Shown piece by piece: positions 24,091 through 36,624 of a stretch of 64,000 bases of DNA (position 1 is its first letter; each line of letters begins with the position of its first letter). The translations under genes were made by a program, and so were the position numbers. The notes below the pieces were generated by a model, which was not told the origin of the DNA, searched no databases, and saw only the letters and a list, made by a program, of their open reading frames with translations. This DNA comes from Sceloporus undulatus (lineage: Eukaryota; Chordata; Lepidosauria; Squamata; Phrynosomatidae), in the NCBI RefSeq assembly GCF_019175285.1, contig NC_056524.1, positions 10,901,778 to 10,965,777 of the forward strand, read 5' to 3'.

Positions 24091-24119
24091 AATTAAAGAT
24101 AGTTATCTTAAATTAAAAA

Positions 24120-24352
24120 ATAGGAGCTCTGGTGGCGCAGTGATTGAATACCAGTACTGCAGCCACTTACTCACAAATCACAAAGTTGTGAGTTCAATCC
24201 CAGCCAGGGGCTCAGGGTTCACTCAGGCTGGCATCCTTCCAAGATCACTAAAATGAGTACCCAGATTGTTGGGGGCAATTAACTTTATGGTTGTAAACTG
24301 CTTAGAGTAGTATGAAGCGGTATATAAATGAAGCTGCTATTGCTAAATATCT
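24120..24352 (+). mobile_element. Sauria SINE inserted in an old CR1
   Basis: Head GAGCTCTGGTGGCGCAGTGA (A box), GTTGTGAGTTCAATCCCAGC (B box), then TGAGTACCCAGATTGTTGGG and ATGAAGCGGTATATAAATGA. It ends with TGCTATTGCTAAAT. Confidence 0.9.
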
Positions 24353-24545
24353 AAAAGGATGCGGTTCAGCAATAGAACAGATTGCCTTGGAGGGTGGTGG
24401 ACTCTCTTTATTTTTGGTCTTTAAATAAACGAAGTTTGATGGGAATCTTTCAGGAGTGCTTTAGTTGTATATTCTTGTATGTCGAGGAGTCAGACTAGAT
24501 GCCCATTGTGATTCCTTCCAGTTCTAAGATCCTATGATCCTTTGA
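24353..24545 (+). mobile_element. 3' end of the old CR1
   Basis: GGATGCGGTTCAGCAATAGA, then GGAGTCAGACTAGATGCCC and CCAGTTCTAAGATCC. It continues the element interrupted by the SINE at 24120. Confidence 0.7.
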
Positions 24546-25144
24546 TGCAATACACCAAAGAAGAAAAAAGTTGATGCGAACTTTTAGACTCTTTCTTCTA
24601 ACTCCCCCAAACAACTAAATCTCTCAGTGATTTGTCCAACAATACGCAATTATTTTTAACTATCCTTAGGAAACATAACTCTTTCCATCCTGAACTTTTA
24701 ATTAAGGATGTCTTTCAATGACAGCTTGATTCAGGCTTCCTTTTGTTTGGAATCACTCTGATTTTAATTATACAAACACAGCCATCCGCACTCACAGATG
24801 TTGCCGGAAGATAATACCCATATGGCTATGTCATTTATGAATCTTCTCCTATTGCTCAAATTATCTGCTCAGTTATTGCATGGTCCCAATATGTGTCTCT
24901 TGGGGGTAACATGCACAAAGAGGCCTTGACCCTAAAGGAGGTTACAAATCATGGCCAGAATTGCATCATCAGTAGCTACTAGCCAAGATAGCTAGGTGTC
25001 ACCTCTAATATCAGAAGCAACACCTAGTAATCTTGACTAGTAGCCACTGAAGGTCCCAATAATATCAGAGGAAGTAAGTTGCTATATTTTACTTTTCTGG
25101 GAAGTAAAAGACAGAGAGTGCATTTACATTCATGTTCTGCTGGC

Positions 25145-25330
25145 TGGTATCCTGTGCATATGTACCTTCAAGTTGCCTGTTGGCTTACAGCAACCTCATT
25201 AATTTCATACGGTTTTCCTATGTATAAATCCTATAGGCCAGTGGTCCCCAAACTTTTTCAGGCTACACCCTCTCCTCTTTTGTCTTTGGTAACAAACCTA
25301 CCCCACATTCTAGCCAGCCAAGTCAAGGGG
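25145..25330. mobile_element. MIR-like scrap and hAT-like end
   Basis: GTACCTTCAAGTTGCCTGTT with ATTTCATACGGTTTTCCTA is a MIR-like 3' end on the minus strand. CAGTGGTCCCCAAACTTTTT, just after, is a typical hAT terminus. Confidence 0.55.
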
Positions 25331-25384
25331 GAATGGAGGAGAGCTTGCATGTGCCTCCCCCCATCCCAATCCATTCTCTAATCT

Positions 25385-25689
25385 ACTCTGATCAGGCCCC
25401 ACCTGGAATACTGTGTCCAGTTCTGGGCACCACAAATCAAAAAGGACATTGAGAAACTGGAGCGTGTCCAAAGGAGGGTGACTAAAATGGTGAAAGGTCT
25501 GGAAACCATGCCCTATGAGGAAAGACTTAGGGAGCTGAGGATGTTTAGCCTGGAGAAGAGAAGGTTAAGAGGTGACATGATAGCCCTGTTTAAATATTTG
25601 AAGGGATATATTAAGGAGGGAGCAAGCTTGTTTTCTGCTGCTCCAGAGACTAGAACACGGAACAATGGATGCAAGCTCCAGGAAAAGCA
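25385..25689 (+). mobile_element. CR1 ORF2 3' part, cut at an assembly join
   Basis: Begins TACTCTGATCAGGCCCCACC and runs through GGAGCGTGTCCAAAGGAGG, then stops abruptly after GCTCCAGGAAAAG. The same element resumes at 33392 almost without change (one base difference over about 200), so the join here looks wrong. Confidence 0.85.
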
Positions 25690-28600
25690 CGCTTATGCCT
25701 AAATCCGGTGCCATGAGCTAGTCAGCCAGACAAAGAGCACCGAGATGAAAAGCAACTGTTTTTATTCTCCTCCACATAGTTACAGATGGGTTCGGTGGGG
25801 CACATAGAGGGGACCGACCCTAGATACTCGACTATAAGTAAAAGAGTTATATGCCCCCAAAGTGACCCGAAAATCCGGGGTGACATAATACTGCTTGGAA
25901 AGGTACGAAAACAACAAGCCGGAGCCCCACTCTTGGTGCGGTTGAGGCACGTGACAAGTCTCTGAGAATTGCACCACAGATGCTGGCGAAACAGCAGGAA
26001 GAAATTCTTCTAACATGCCACAGCCCAAAAAACCCACAAAAAAACAATTAAGCTGACACAAAGCTTACCGTTGTAAACGGCTTAGGGAGTGTTTAAGTAC
26101 ACTGAGAAGAAGTATAAAAAATGTCTGGTACTTGCTATGGCTATGTAGCCATTACAACGTTTTCTTTTCCAGACACTAACAAGCCATGTGAATTGCATTC
26201 CTTGTAAAATCTCAGTTGTAAATGAGATATTCTCTGAACCCTGTGTATTTGGTATAAGGAATGTTCTAAAGCTAAATACCGGTGTTTGAGTGAGCCACAT
26301 GCCAGTTTTTGTAATGCAGAGATATTTGGGCTCTCCTTCGCCGCCCTGGGTATCCTGAGCAACCACCCAGGAGTAGATTTAGGCTGAGAAGACTATTGAC
26401 TGCTCAAACATGAGTTTGTGGGCTCAGTAACAAGTAGAACCTACATTTCTCCAACCCCAGCAAAAGTCGACTTCAGCCAAAGATGACCAGGTTGCGGAAG
26501 TTACCCACCAGAGGACCTTTCATCTGTCACTCCTAAACTCTGAGTGAAACTACCAGAGGAGATTTGTCCCATAGATACCTGACGCCGTTCCAGACGGACC
26601 GCCCAACGCCACCCGATACAGAGAGCCGGTGTCTCACCCCAAGAAGATGTCTCACCCGCTTGTTTGCTAGTTGTTTCAGTGTAGTCAATTTTAATTTCTG
26701 TTTTTTTTACATTATTGTTTATTTGTTGTCTTGTTTTAATGTAAGCGAGGGGTGGGGCTGGGGGATTAGATTTAATCGTTGGCTTTTATGGTAGTATTAT
26801 GTTAGTGGGCATTTGTCGTGCTTATTCGGAAACCCACCTCAATCTGAGGAGAGCAGGATTAAACAAACATATTATTATGATTATTATTATTAATATGTAG
26901 TATTATTATTATTATTTATTCATTTAATGTTAAGAGTGAAGATAAGCACTGAACGATGCTTTTAGCAGGTATTCTTCTGAAACAATCACCAGTCCCAGGC
27001 AATGCAAATTTTCGGTTCGGTGAATTTCTTCTAGAGGTTTATGGTTTTCTTCCCTGGGTGTGATACGAGTACATTAAAGCAATGAAGTAACATCCCACCA
27101 CATCTTTATTGTTGTTAAAACTATATTTTCAGTAACTGTAGTAATCATCTGCAAAGATGCGAGACTAGACTGGAAGTACTTATTCATTTTATACAAATTT
27201 AATATGCATAGAATCATAGAGTTGAAGAGACTGCAAGGGCCAGCCAGTCCAACCCCTTGCCATGGCAGAAATCCACAAAATCAAATCACACCGACAAATG
27301 GGCCAATCCAGCCTCTACGTAAAACCTCCAAAGGACTCGCACCACTCTCTGAGGAAGTGTAATTCCCATTGTCCAACAGGCTCTTACTAGTCAAGAAGTT
27401 CCTTTTTAGTGGAATCTCGGGTTTCCTGTAGCTTGCATCCTTGTGTCTGGGTCCTGTGGTTTAATGGCAGAATTTTCAAATATATAGGGCAGATTCAAAG
27501 ATATTGTGATGTTTAGTTTACATACAAATCAGTATAAAAAAAAGATAGAAAGGAGCCTGTAAGCAATTTTTGAGACTGAGAAAAAGAAAGGTCTAGCATA
27601 AATAAGCTTTCAAAAGACTCCAGTGGCACTTCATCAGAGTCCTTACTATTTCATACCTCCCCACTGTCCCAATTAAGCTTTTGTTGACCAAAACTTTTTC
27701 TTTCCTTTTAAAATGCTCTGGTTCCTCTGTCCCCCCCCCCCCCCCTCCTCCACCTTCCGCCTTTTGTCTGCATCTTACTTCAGGTGTTGCTCAATGTAAT
27801 CAAAGTGCAAAAGTAGTTTGCCACTCCATTAAGTCCAGTGGGAGGGGAAAAGAGGAGGTGACTCATGCGCAAAGCAAACTGCTGTAGACTCCCTAGTTGG
27901 GTAATTCCTCATTAACCACCTTGGCAACCTTCGCCATATTCTGTGTTTGCTGTTGCTTGGCCAGCCAAGTCCCAGTTTTCCTTTTTATACAGCCAGAAAT
28001 GGAACAAAATCTGTTAGAACAATTGATAGTAGGTTTAATATTGTTTAGTAGAATTTGAGATTTGTGTTTTTTGTGTTTTATATATTTCTATGTGTTTTTT
28101 TTAAATAATAAATTGGGGGGGGTGAGAGAAAGAAGTTGAAGAAGTTGAATGCAAAAGCAGGAGGGTAAGGGTGAGTGGGGTGAGGGGTGAGAGGGTAGGG
28201 GTGGAGTAGGAGAAGGGTGGAGGAGGTCCTGGTGCCACATAGTCAGCCCCTAGAAAACTGGTCAAAACCCAAATAAGGCGTTTTTGAAAATGGCAAGCTC
28301 AGAGCTGATGCCGAAACCACCTGTACTGGTTTTGAAATTACCGTAATTTAACAACAACAAGTGAGAACGAATTACGAGTTTATTTAGTCCTTAACAGATG
28401 GGAGCAAATTTTGTTCAATGACAAGTTTTGTAAACACCTTAAAGACCAATTAATGCTGTGACATATGGTATCAGCATGATCCTAGTTCAAATAAATTTTA
28501 ATTCCACATTATGTATTAAGCTTCAAGTTGACAGAGAAATGTGGGCCTGATTGTTGCCATATAAACCAAACCCATACAGCAATCCTTTTAACGTGAATCA

Positions 28601-31600
28601 ACAGAGCTGAACATTCAGTTTTTTCAAGCCAAAAGACGAAGAAACTAAGCTATATATATGAAAAAACAAACAAAGCAGCAAAGTTTTCAGCAAAGTATCT
28701 TGTATGCAGTCCAGATATCAGAAAACCAATGAACCTTTTGTCCTTGAGGTGGCATTTAAGTCATTTCAAGCAAAGCTTTGAAGATTTGAGAAGCAAAAAA
28801 GGAACAAGAGAGGAGAAAAAGAAAAGAGCATTTTTTAAAAAAAGGAGTTAATACGCGGTTCTGAGGGGTGAATCATGATAAAACTGAAAGACATTTAGTG
28901 CTTAGCAAATCTAACACTGTTGTTGTATTGGTACACCTTAAATGTTCAATGAGGGAATTTTTCTTTTATTCAGGTATATTTGGGGAGATACATCAGTCTT
29001 CAGATACGGATAGTTAAAAGTCATAACGAGCAATCTGGTTCTGCACCCGGTGAAAATTACGGCTCACATCTTCAAATTCTCTGATAACAGCAAATCCTCA
29101 GGAAAGCGATGTAAAAAGTAGAGTCGCTGCTAGCATCCCTAACCAAGTCGAGAAAGTCCTGCAAAGCTTTTCCTACCTGGCAAAAATCGTCACTTGAAGT
29201 TCTGTCTGTACCAAGGAGTGCAGCATAACGCAGATGGCAAAATTAGGCCTCTTTAGCTTCACGTTTCAGGTAACAACAAATTGTGCCCAAAGGCCGCATA
29301 AAGCTCAACAGTACACAACAGAGAACTGTACCTACAGGTTTGTTCTGTGTGGAACAAATGACACTGTTCCTTCTCCACTGTTTTTATTTCAGTGTGTATC
29401 TTCTGGCTCTTGTCCCCTGGCCGCTATTTGATTAACAGGTCTGCATACACTTGAAATCTGACATGTCGATTGTATTTAATCTTCTGTTGTTTAGAATATG
29501 GAGATAGTGGCCATGCTTTATTTTAATCCTGAAGCTGCTCAACACCCTGCACCACCTCCTGCCTAATATTTGGGACTTAACTATCCTTGTTTCGTGGTTG
29601 TAACTCCAAAGCCCAGTGCTGGGCTGAAGACGATAAACTTAGCTCCCTGCAAGAGTCCATTTTACAAAGCTGGTCGTCTCCAGCTCTCATCCTTACCCAT
29701 CAATTTTTCTATGTTGTCTAAGCCAACTTAAAACTATGGCTTAATTTACAAAGCTGTCATATGCACTTACAGCCTAAAGGATAAGAGAGAAATCAGCCTA
29801 AACGGCAGGAATAATCAGGAATTCCTTCATTTTTGCAAGTCCTCATTTGCCCGACCTATCCTCATTCCCCAGATAATTGGTTCATCCCTCGCAATACGCC
29901 TTTGGCCTCCCCCCCAGAGGACGATATTCATCTTCTTCATCCCTCTGAACGCTCGGGCACCTAATCTCCACTTGGTTGCAAAAGCTCCACTATAAACCTG
30001 TTAGAAGGTGCTTTTTTAAAAGGGGATTGTGTCATGCTGTTTTATGCGGTATCCCACATGCAAACGGCTCTTTGTTTTTCTCTCTGCTCTGTGCTACTTC
30101 TCTTTTTACTGCACACACTCAGCTCACATTGCTTCAACCCTTTTTTTTTGGCTGCATCTGTTGCTTACACCGGGACATTACATACCTTCTCAAATCACTA
30201 AAAACTAAGCATTTTCGGAGTGAAGAAGACTAAGAACGTAGGTTTTACCAACTATCTATTTCTAGGTCATGTGCATCAGAGAACTCATTTATGTCATACA
30301 CAAATTGGAACAATCAGCATTTGGTCAAATATACAGGTGAACAACCTCCCAGCCACATGGCTGATTCACTCTCATCCTGTTTCTTTTTTTTTTTTTTCCC
30401 TTCCAACCAACCCACCATTGTCTCCAATATCTTGTCACACGATAAAATAGGCGCCAACCTCCCCCCCCTTAAAGCCACCATGTCAAGGTTTCCTGCGAGC
30501 CTGCGGCTCTGTTCCCCCTTGAATTTTCCCAAAGAGAAGGGTGAGAAAGTCCGTTGCCCCCAGCAGCCTCAAAAACCGTGGTTCATCAGCTGTGCTCTTA
30601 CCCCACACCTCCTTCCAAGAGCGCCCCAAATTGGCTCAGCCACAGAAACTACTGGGTATAACAGATAGCTATTCTTCTATCCCACAACTGCACAAAGTGG
30701 AAGGGACTCCACAACCAGCATCTTTACAGTGTTCTCCTTTTTAATGTTTGGTCAGTCAGATCCGGAAGGGCTGACTGTAGTTTACTCCTCTTCCATGTTT
30801 TTTTGGGACACCGTCTACTATCCATTACCTGACCAATTCACTTTTTGCTATTCTTAATAAGAATTTACACTGTTAACCCTTCCTGTCACCCCCTCACGCT
30901 ATCTTCCTCACTGCAGAGAATTTTCCCTGAACAGGAAGGGTCCTATCAGCTTGGCCACGTCGGCGCCAACACTGCTTCTTTCCACTCTTACAAAATGGCA
31001 AAAAAGAGGATCCAAGCAACATCCCTTGATCGTCGGTATCAGAAATTCTAGCGCACCCGATCATTAACAGCCCAGATCATTAAAAACCGCCAGTCCCTGT
31101 CACACTTAGAACGACACCCCCCAGCCCCGCCCTACTACTACTCCTAGAAGCCAGCTTGGTTTCTCAAAAACAACTCAGCTAAACTAATCTACTTCCCTTC
31201 TTCGACAGAATGACAAGTATGGTCGCTCCGTGAGTGCGTGGCCAGTAGTATATCTTGACGTCATAAAGCATTTGACAAATGACCTCTGCATAGTAGGTTT
31301 GTAACTAAACTGTAGGCTTACACAGTGTGCAGTTATGTGATCTGTATTGGTTAACCACTAAACCCAGAGAGTACCCCAATGGTTGCGTTTATCCGATAAA
31401 ATGTCGGGTTCGCGCAGTTTCTGTCCTGAGCCCATGTTGTTTAACCATTTTTTAAACTGGCCTAGATTCGTGAACATAGACATGCTTATCAAATTTTGCA
31501 GATCATCCCAACATCAGGGGGCATAACAAATACCCCCCGGAGGATAGCTCAAATCAAAACTGCTTCTTCACAGCTTTGGAGAACTGACCCACAAATTAAC

Positions 31601-33366
31601 AAATCAACAATTCCACCAGGCTAATATCGGTACTACATCTAGGCAAGAAAATGAATTCCCCCACAACATAGGCTGGGTTGCACCTCGACTTGTAAAGCAG
31701 TACATTTCGAAAAGGTCAAAGGGGCTTTTAGAGACCACAAGCTAGTACATACACCGCATGAGCCCCGTGCCAAAAAGCTCATGCATCCGGCTATCAACAA
31801 GAATATAAGTATCCTAATCAGGAAACATCATGTCACTCTATATCTTTACTCAGATCTCACTCATACCATGTCCCTTTCTGGGTACCACACCCGTTTCAAG
31901 AGCATGACAAGTTGGAACATTTCAGAGCAAAACTGCCAGATGATGAAGGCTAAAACCAAGCCTTAACGAGCTAGGTTTAGTTTTTTGGAAAGAAAGACAG
32001 GTGACAATATATTTTATCTTTAAATTAAATTAAGATAGTATCTTAAATTAAACAATAGGAGCTCTGGTGGCGCATGATTTGAATCCATACTGCAGCCCAC
32101 TTCACCAAATCACAAGTTGTGATTCAATCCCAGCCAGGGGCTCCAGGGTTCACTCAGCTGGCATCCTTCCAAGATCCTAATAAGAGTACTCCAGATTGTT
32201 GGGGCACTTAACTAGGTTGTAAACTGCTTCAGGTTATGAAGCCTTCATAACTGCACTGCTATGCTAAATATCTAAAGGAGCAGTTTCAGCACAGAGCAGT
32301 TGCCTGCCGGGTGGTGGACTCTCTATTTTTGGTCTTAAATAACGACGTTGATGCGGATCTTTCAGGACTGCTTAGTTTTATCTTGTATGTCGAGGAGTCC
32401 AACTAGATGCCCATTGTGATTCCTTCCAGTTCTAAGCTCCATGACCTTTTGATGCAACACCCAAGAAGAAAAGTTGATTGCGAACTTCTTGACTCTTTCT
32501 TCTAACCTCCCCCAACACAACTAAATCTCTCAGTGATTGTCCAACATACGCACATTATTTTTAACTATCCTTCGAAACACTAACTCTTTCCATCCTGAAC
32601 TTTTAATCTAGGATGTCTTTCCAAGACAGCTGTTCAGCTTCCTTCTTGTTTGTACTCACTCTGATTTTTAATTCTACAACAACCATCCGCACTCACCGAT
32701 GTGCCGCAAGATAATACCCATATGGCTATGTCATTTATGAATCTTCTCCTATTGCTCAATTATCTGCTCAGTTATTGCATGGTCCCAATATGTGTCTCTT
32801 CTGGGGGTAACAGCACAAAGAGGCCTTGACCCTAAGGAGGTTACAAATCATGCCAGAATTGCACATCAGTATCTACCACCAGATAGCTAGTGTCACCTCT
32901 AATATCAGAACAACACCTAGTAATCTTGACTAGTACCCTGAAGGTCCCCAATAATTCAGAGGAAGTAAGTTGCTATATTTTACTTTTCTGGAAGTAAAGA
33001 CAGAGAGTGCATTTACATTCAGGTCTGCTGGCTGGTATCCGTGCTAGTACCTCAAGTGCCGGTTGCGTACAAACCTCATTAATTTCATACGGTTTTCCTA
33101 TGTATAATCCTATAGGCCAGTGGTCCCCAAACTTTTCAGGCTACACCCCCCTCTTTTGTCTTTGGTAACAAACCTACCCCACATTCTAGCCAGCCAAGTC
33201 AAGGGGGAATGGGAGAGACTTGCATGTGCTCCCCACATCCCAACCCATTCCTCTATCTACTCTGATCAGGCCCACCTGGAATACTGTGTCCAGTTCTGGG
33301 CACCACAATCAAAGGACATTGAGAAACTGGAGCGTGTCCAAGGAGGTGACTAAAATGGTGAAGGTC
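25690..33366. repeat. Error-rich second copy of 17950-25500 (probable false duplication)
   Basis: Everything here follows the order of 17950-25500, including the Penelope-like tail, L2 end, minus CR1, old CR1, Sauria SINE (about 32055-32270) and CR1 (33262-33366). Scattered single-base insertions and deletions become severe between about 29500 and 32700. It starts inside one CR1 and ends in another at a 25-N gap. The pattern suits an uncorrected long read used to fill a gap. Features in it are therefore not listed again. Confidence 0.88.
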
Positions 33367-33391
33367 NNNNNNNNNNNNNNNNNNNNNNNNN
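33367..33391. other. Assembly gap of 25 N
   Basis: Exactly 25 N between two parts of a CR1. A second gap of the same length is at 38470. Confidence 1.
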
Positions 33392-33948
33392 CTAAAATGG
33401 CGAAAGGTCTGGAAACCATGCCCTATGAGGAAAGACTTAGGGAGCTGAGGATGTTTAGCCTGGAGAAGAGAAGGTTAAGAGGTGACATGATAGCCCTGTT
33501 TAAATATTTGAAGGGATATATTAAGGAGGGAGCAAGCTTGTTTTCTGCTGCTCCAGAGACTAGAACACGGAACAATGGATGCAAGCTCCAGGAAAAGAGA
33601 TTTCACCTCAACATTAGGAGGAACTTCCTGACAGTAAGGGCTGTTCGACAGTGGAACACACTTATTCCTCAGAGTGTAGTGGAGTATCCTTCCTTAGAGG
33701 TCTTCAGAGGCTGGATGGCCATCTGTTGGGGATGCTTTTTAAGATGCTATTTTACTTTGTACTGTATTTTACCCTGTATTGTAATGAATATTTGATGTTG
33801 TGAACAGCTTTGATCACTTTGGAAAGGTGGTATATAAATAAAGTTTTTATTTTATTATTATTTATTATTATGCTTTGATTTAGATTTCCTGCATGGCAGG
33901 GAGTTGGACTAGATTGCCCTTGCGGTCTCTTCCAACTCTATGATTCTA
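33392..33948 (+). mobile_element. CR1 3' end with a nested insert
   Basis: Continues the CR1 cut at 25689: ATGCCCTATGAGGAAAGACT through TTCCTTAGAGGTCTTCAGAG, then an insert (33739-33869), then GATTTCCTGCATGGCAGGGA and TTCCAACTCTATGATTCTAT. Confidence 0.9.
33739..33869 (+). mobile_element. Short retroposon inside CR1
   Basis: 131 bp flanked by ATGCTTT on both sides (33732-33738, 33870-33876). It ends GGTGGTATATAAATAAAG and a (TTATTA)n-like tail, which suggests a LINE-dependent 3' end rather than a DNA transposon. I do not recognise the family. Confidence 0.7.
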
Positions 33949-33949
33949 T

Positions 33950-34043
33950 GGCCATCTGTTGGGGATGTTTTGATTGTGATTTCCTGAATGGCAGGGGTTG
34001 GACTGAATGACCCTTGCAGTCTCTTTCAACTCTATGATTCTAA
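33950..34043 (+). mobile_element. Second CR1 3' terminus in tandem
   Basis: GGCCATCTGTTGGGGATG, then GGTTGGACTGAATGACCC and CAACTCTATGATTCTAAGG repeat the end of the CR1 just before it. Confidence 0.75.
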
Positions 34044-35460
34044 GGCAAAGCCAGATGGACGGATGGATGGACCCAGAATGTCCTGTCGCAAAATGGTGCA
34101 CAAAAGAAGTTTCTTGCAACCCTCATCTCCACAATTCCCTGCCATCCCAATTTTTCCTCAGAGACCCCCCCCCCAAAGCTCTCCAACACCCCCAGGGAGG
34201 CGCTACTACCCACTTTGGGAATAGCATATGCCATTGTGCAAATATGTTTGATGAGATAGGCCTTTGGTTTAATTCACTTTGGCTCTTTTATGTTCTTTTG
34301 TTACTCTTAGTTTAGGTAACAACATAATATAAAAGAATGGTTGCTCAGCACTGTTAATGGTTACCCTGAGACTTTGTGCTTTCTCTGCAAGTTTTGTGGG
34401 ACTCCTGGGTTTATGTCCTGCATCAGCTAAAAGTCCTGGGACAGTAGTGTTTTTGTCCTTTGAAGTAACACCATGTATACAGAGCACAAGCTTCAAGTTC
34501 AAAGCACTGCTGAGGGATAGGCAATTTGGCAATTTATGAACACTTGTTAGACTCTACACTCCATAGGCATTCCTTTGCACCACTTGCAAATAATTGCTTG
34601 CAACAAAGCACTACTAATAGGAGGAGTCTGGGAACTTCTTAAACTGATGAACAGTTCCAACTTGCAACATTTGCACATGTTTCCTGAAAGATTTGGCTTT
34701 GCTTTTCTGGATATATGTCCTTACATTCATCTTGTAACATATGAATGCTAACACTATCATAGGTTTAATCATTCTAGCCCATTTTCTTCCATTGTTTACA
34801 GTATCTAAAAGGGGATAGCAGAAGAAATTGTAACTGGACAGACAGGGATTCTGCTTTATCCTAGGATGTAACTAAATTTTGGGGGGATCTTTGTAAACCT
34901 CTCTCCCCAAGGGTAACTATGACAAATGTTTGGTCCACACATATAGGAGAACAAATGGCAACAAACCTTCAGATTCAGGTAGCTATTGCGGTAATGTACT
35001 TTAGGCTCCGTCAGCAGAAGAGATGGCCTTATCCAAGAGTTGCTTTATACGAAACATATTGCTAATATGTATTGGTTTTTATACAATTCCTGGCTCTACC
35101 TCATCCCACAAAAATCCAAAGAATCTTACTTTGGTGATGATACCAAGATCATTTGTGCTCCCCATCCCAACCTTATGCGAGAATGAACAACATCACACTA
35201 TAAGGATAGTTGTACCCCGCAATGTGGATACTCAGAATGATATCAGTATCATTGGTTTCTCAGCTTCTCCATCTTCATCCTGATAAGTACAATCTCAAAT
35301 CCAGATGAACGGATGTAACTCAGTTAATGAAATGGACATGTTTCTAGCCATTAATTCTGTAACTGAAAATTTGGTGCCAGAGCCAAAAACGTGAAAAAAG
35401 GCTAGGTTCCAACACTACAAAAAGGTGAGCAATTTCAGATCTTTCAGATCTTTTATTGAA
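34044..35460. other. PRCP intron 1, no gene seen
   Basis: No coding or RNA gene recognised. The open frames here have no familiar content. This part has a noisy second copy at about 39115-40505. Confidence 0.5.
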
Positions 35461-35465
35461 AAATA

Positions 35466-35685
35466 ATATGGTGTAGTGTTTTGAGCACTGGACAATTCTG
35501 GGAAGGAGGGTTCAAATCCCACTGAGCCATGGAAGCTAACTGGATGTCTCTCAGCTTCAGAGACAGGAGAACCCAAATCCCCTCTGATCCCCTCTGCCAC
35601 AAAAAACTGTGATAGGGTGGGCTTAAGGTTGTCATAAATTGGAAATGGCTTGAAAGCACAGAACAACAACAACCACAACAGATCA
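35466..35685 (+). mobile_element. MIR-like SINE
   Basis: GAGGGTTCAAATCCCACTGA (B box), TAACTGGATGTCTCTCAGCT and GAAATGGCTTGAAAGCACAG with CAACAACAACC tail. Confidence 0.78.
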
Positions 35686-36401
35686 TGTGAAATGAAAAAA
35701 GTTCAAGAAGGCTTTGCATAACACAAATGTTTTCATCATCCTTTCAGAATACATCTAAGTTTCAATTTCACCAGTTTACACCCTTGTTATGATTTCCCTT
35801 TTGGTGGCCAAACTAATCTGTGTTGTTCTTTTATATGTAGCAGGCTTATCTTTTCCCCCCTCTTTGGCTGTTCATTCATGCTCACTAAGGGACTCTGGAG
35901 GCAGCTGCTGTTTACACTGCACTTGGAAGCAGGTGCACACAGCTACAGTAGAATTCAAAGACATAGCTTTGTTAGTCTGGAAAATCAGTATGCGAAGGGA
36001 TTTTGCAGCACCTTTGAGCTACAGTTGAATCTGCTAGAGTACAATATAGCTCTATCCCAGGTCAAGCTTTGCTTATGGCATTCTTTACTGTACACACACT
36101 GCCGCTTTGATTCCCAGTTTTGGGGAGAAAGCAGCATATAAATATAATAACAATAATTATTAATAATAATGCTGCAACCCAACACCAGAAGTCTGTGTTT
36201 CTCTTGTCCTTCTTCAACATCTCCATTCTAAAAAGGTTTCCAACTAGACAGATGATAGAGGGGAAATGGCCTGGGTGAGCAATGCATAAGAAGGAACTTT
36301 GTTAGTAGAAGCTTTATTAGATGAAGATGCTTGTTCACAGAAGGTTCACATTGTTCCATGGGTCTCTATATCAAGCTGGGGAAAACAAGAAGTCCATTCA
36401 A

Positions 36402-36624
36402 GGTCCAAAACACACTGCAGAAAATAACCCAGTTTGAGACCCCTTTGATGGTCCTGGCTCAATGCTAGAGATTCCTGGGAACTGTAGTTTTGTGAGACAT
36501 TTAGCCTTCTCTGTCAGAGAGCTCTGATATCGCAATACACTACTATTCCCAGGATTCCCTAACACTGGCTCAGTGCAGTTAAAGAGGTTTCAAACTGGAT
36601 TATTTCTCCAGTGTGTTCTGGACC
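36402..36624. mobile_element. hAT-like MITE with long inverted ends
   Basis: GGTCCAAAACACACTGCAG pairs with CCAGTGTGTTCTGGACC. Inside, GGGAACTGTAGTTTTGTGAG and AATACACTACTATTCCCAGG are the inverted inner parts. Confidence 0.82.

Noticed and set aside
33220-33795. 191-codon frame across the N gap
   Set aside because: It is the CR1 ORF2 C-terminus interrupted by unknown bases, not a host gene.
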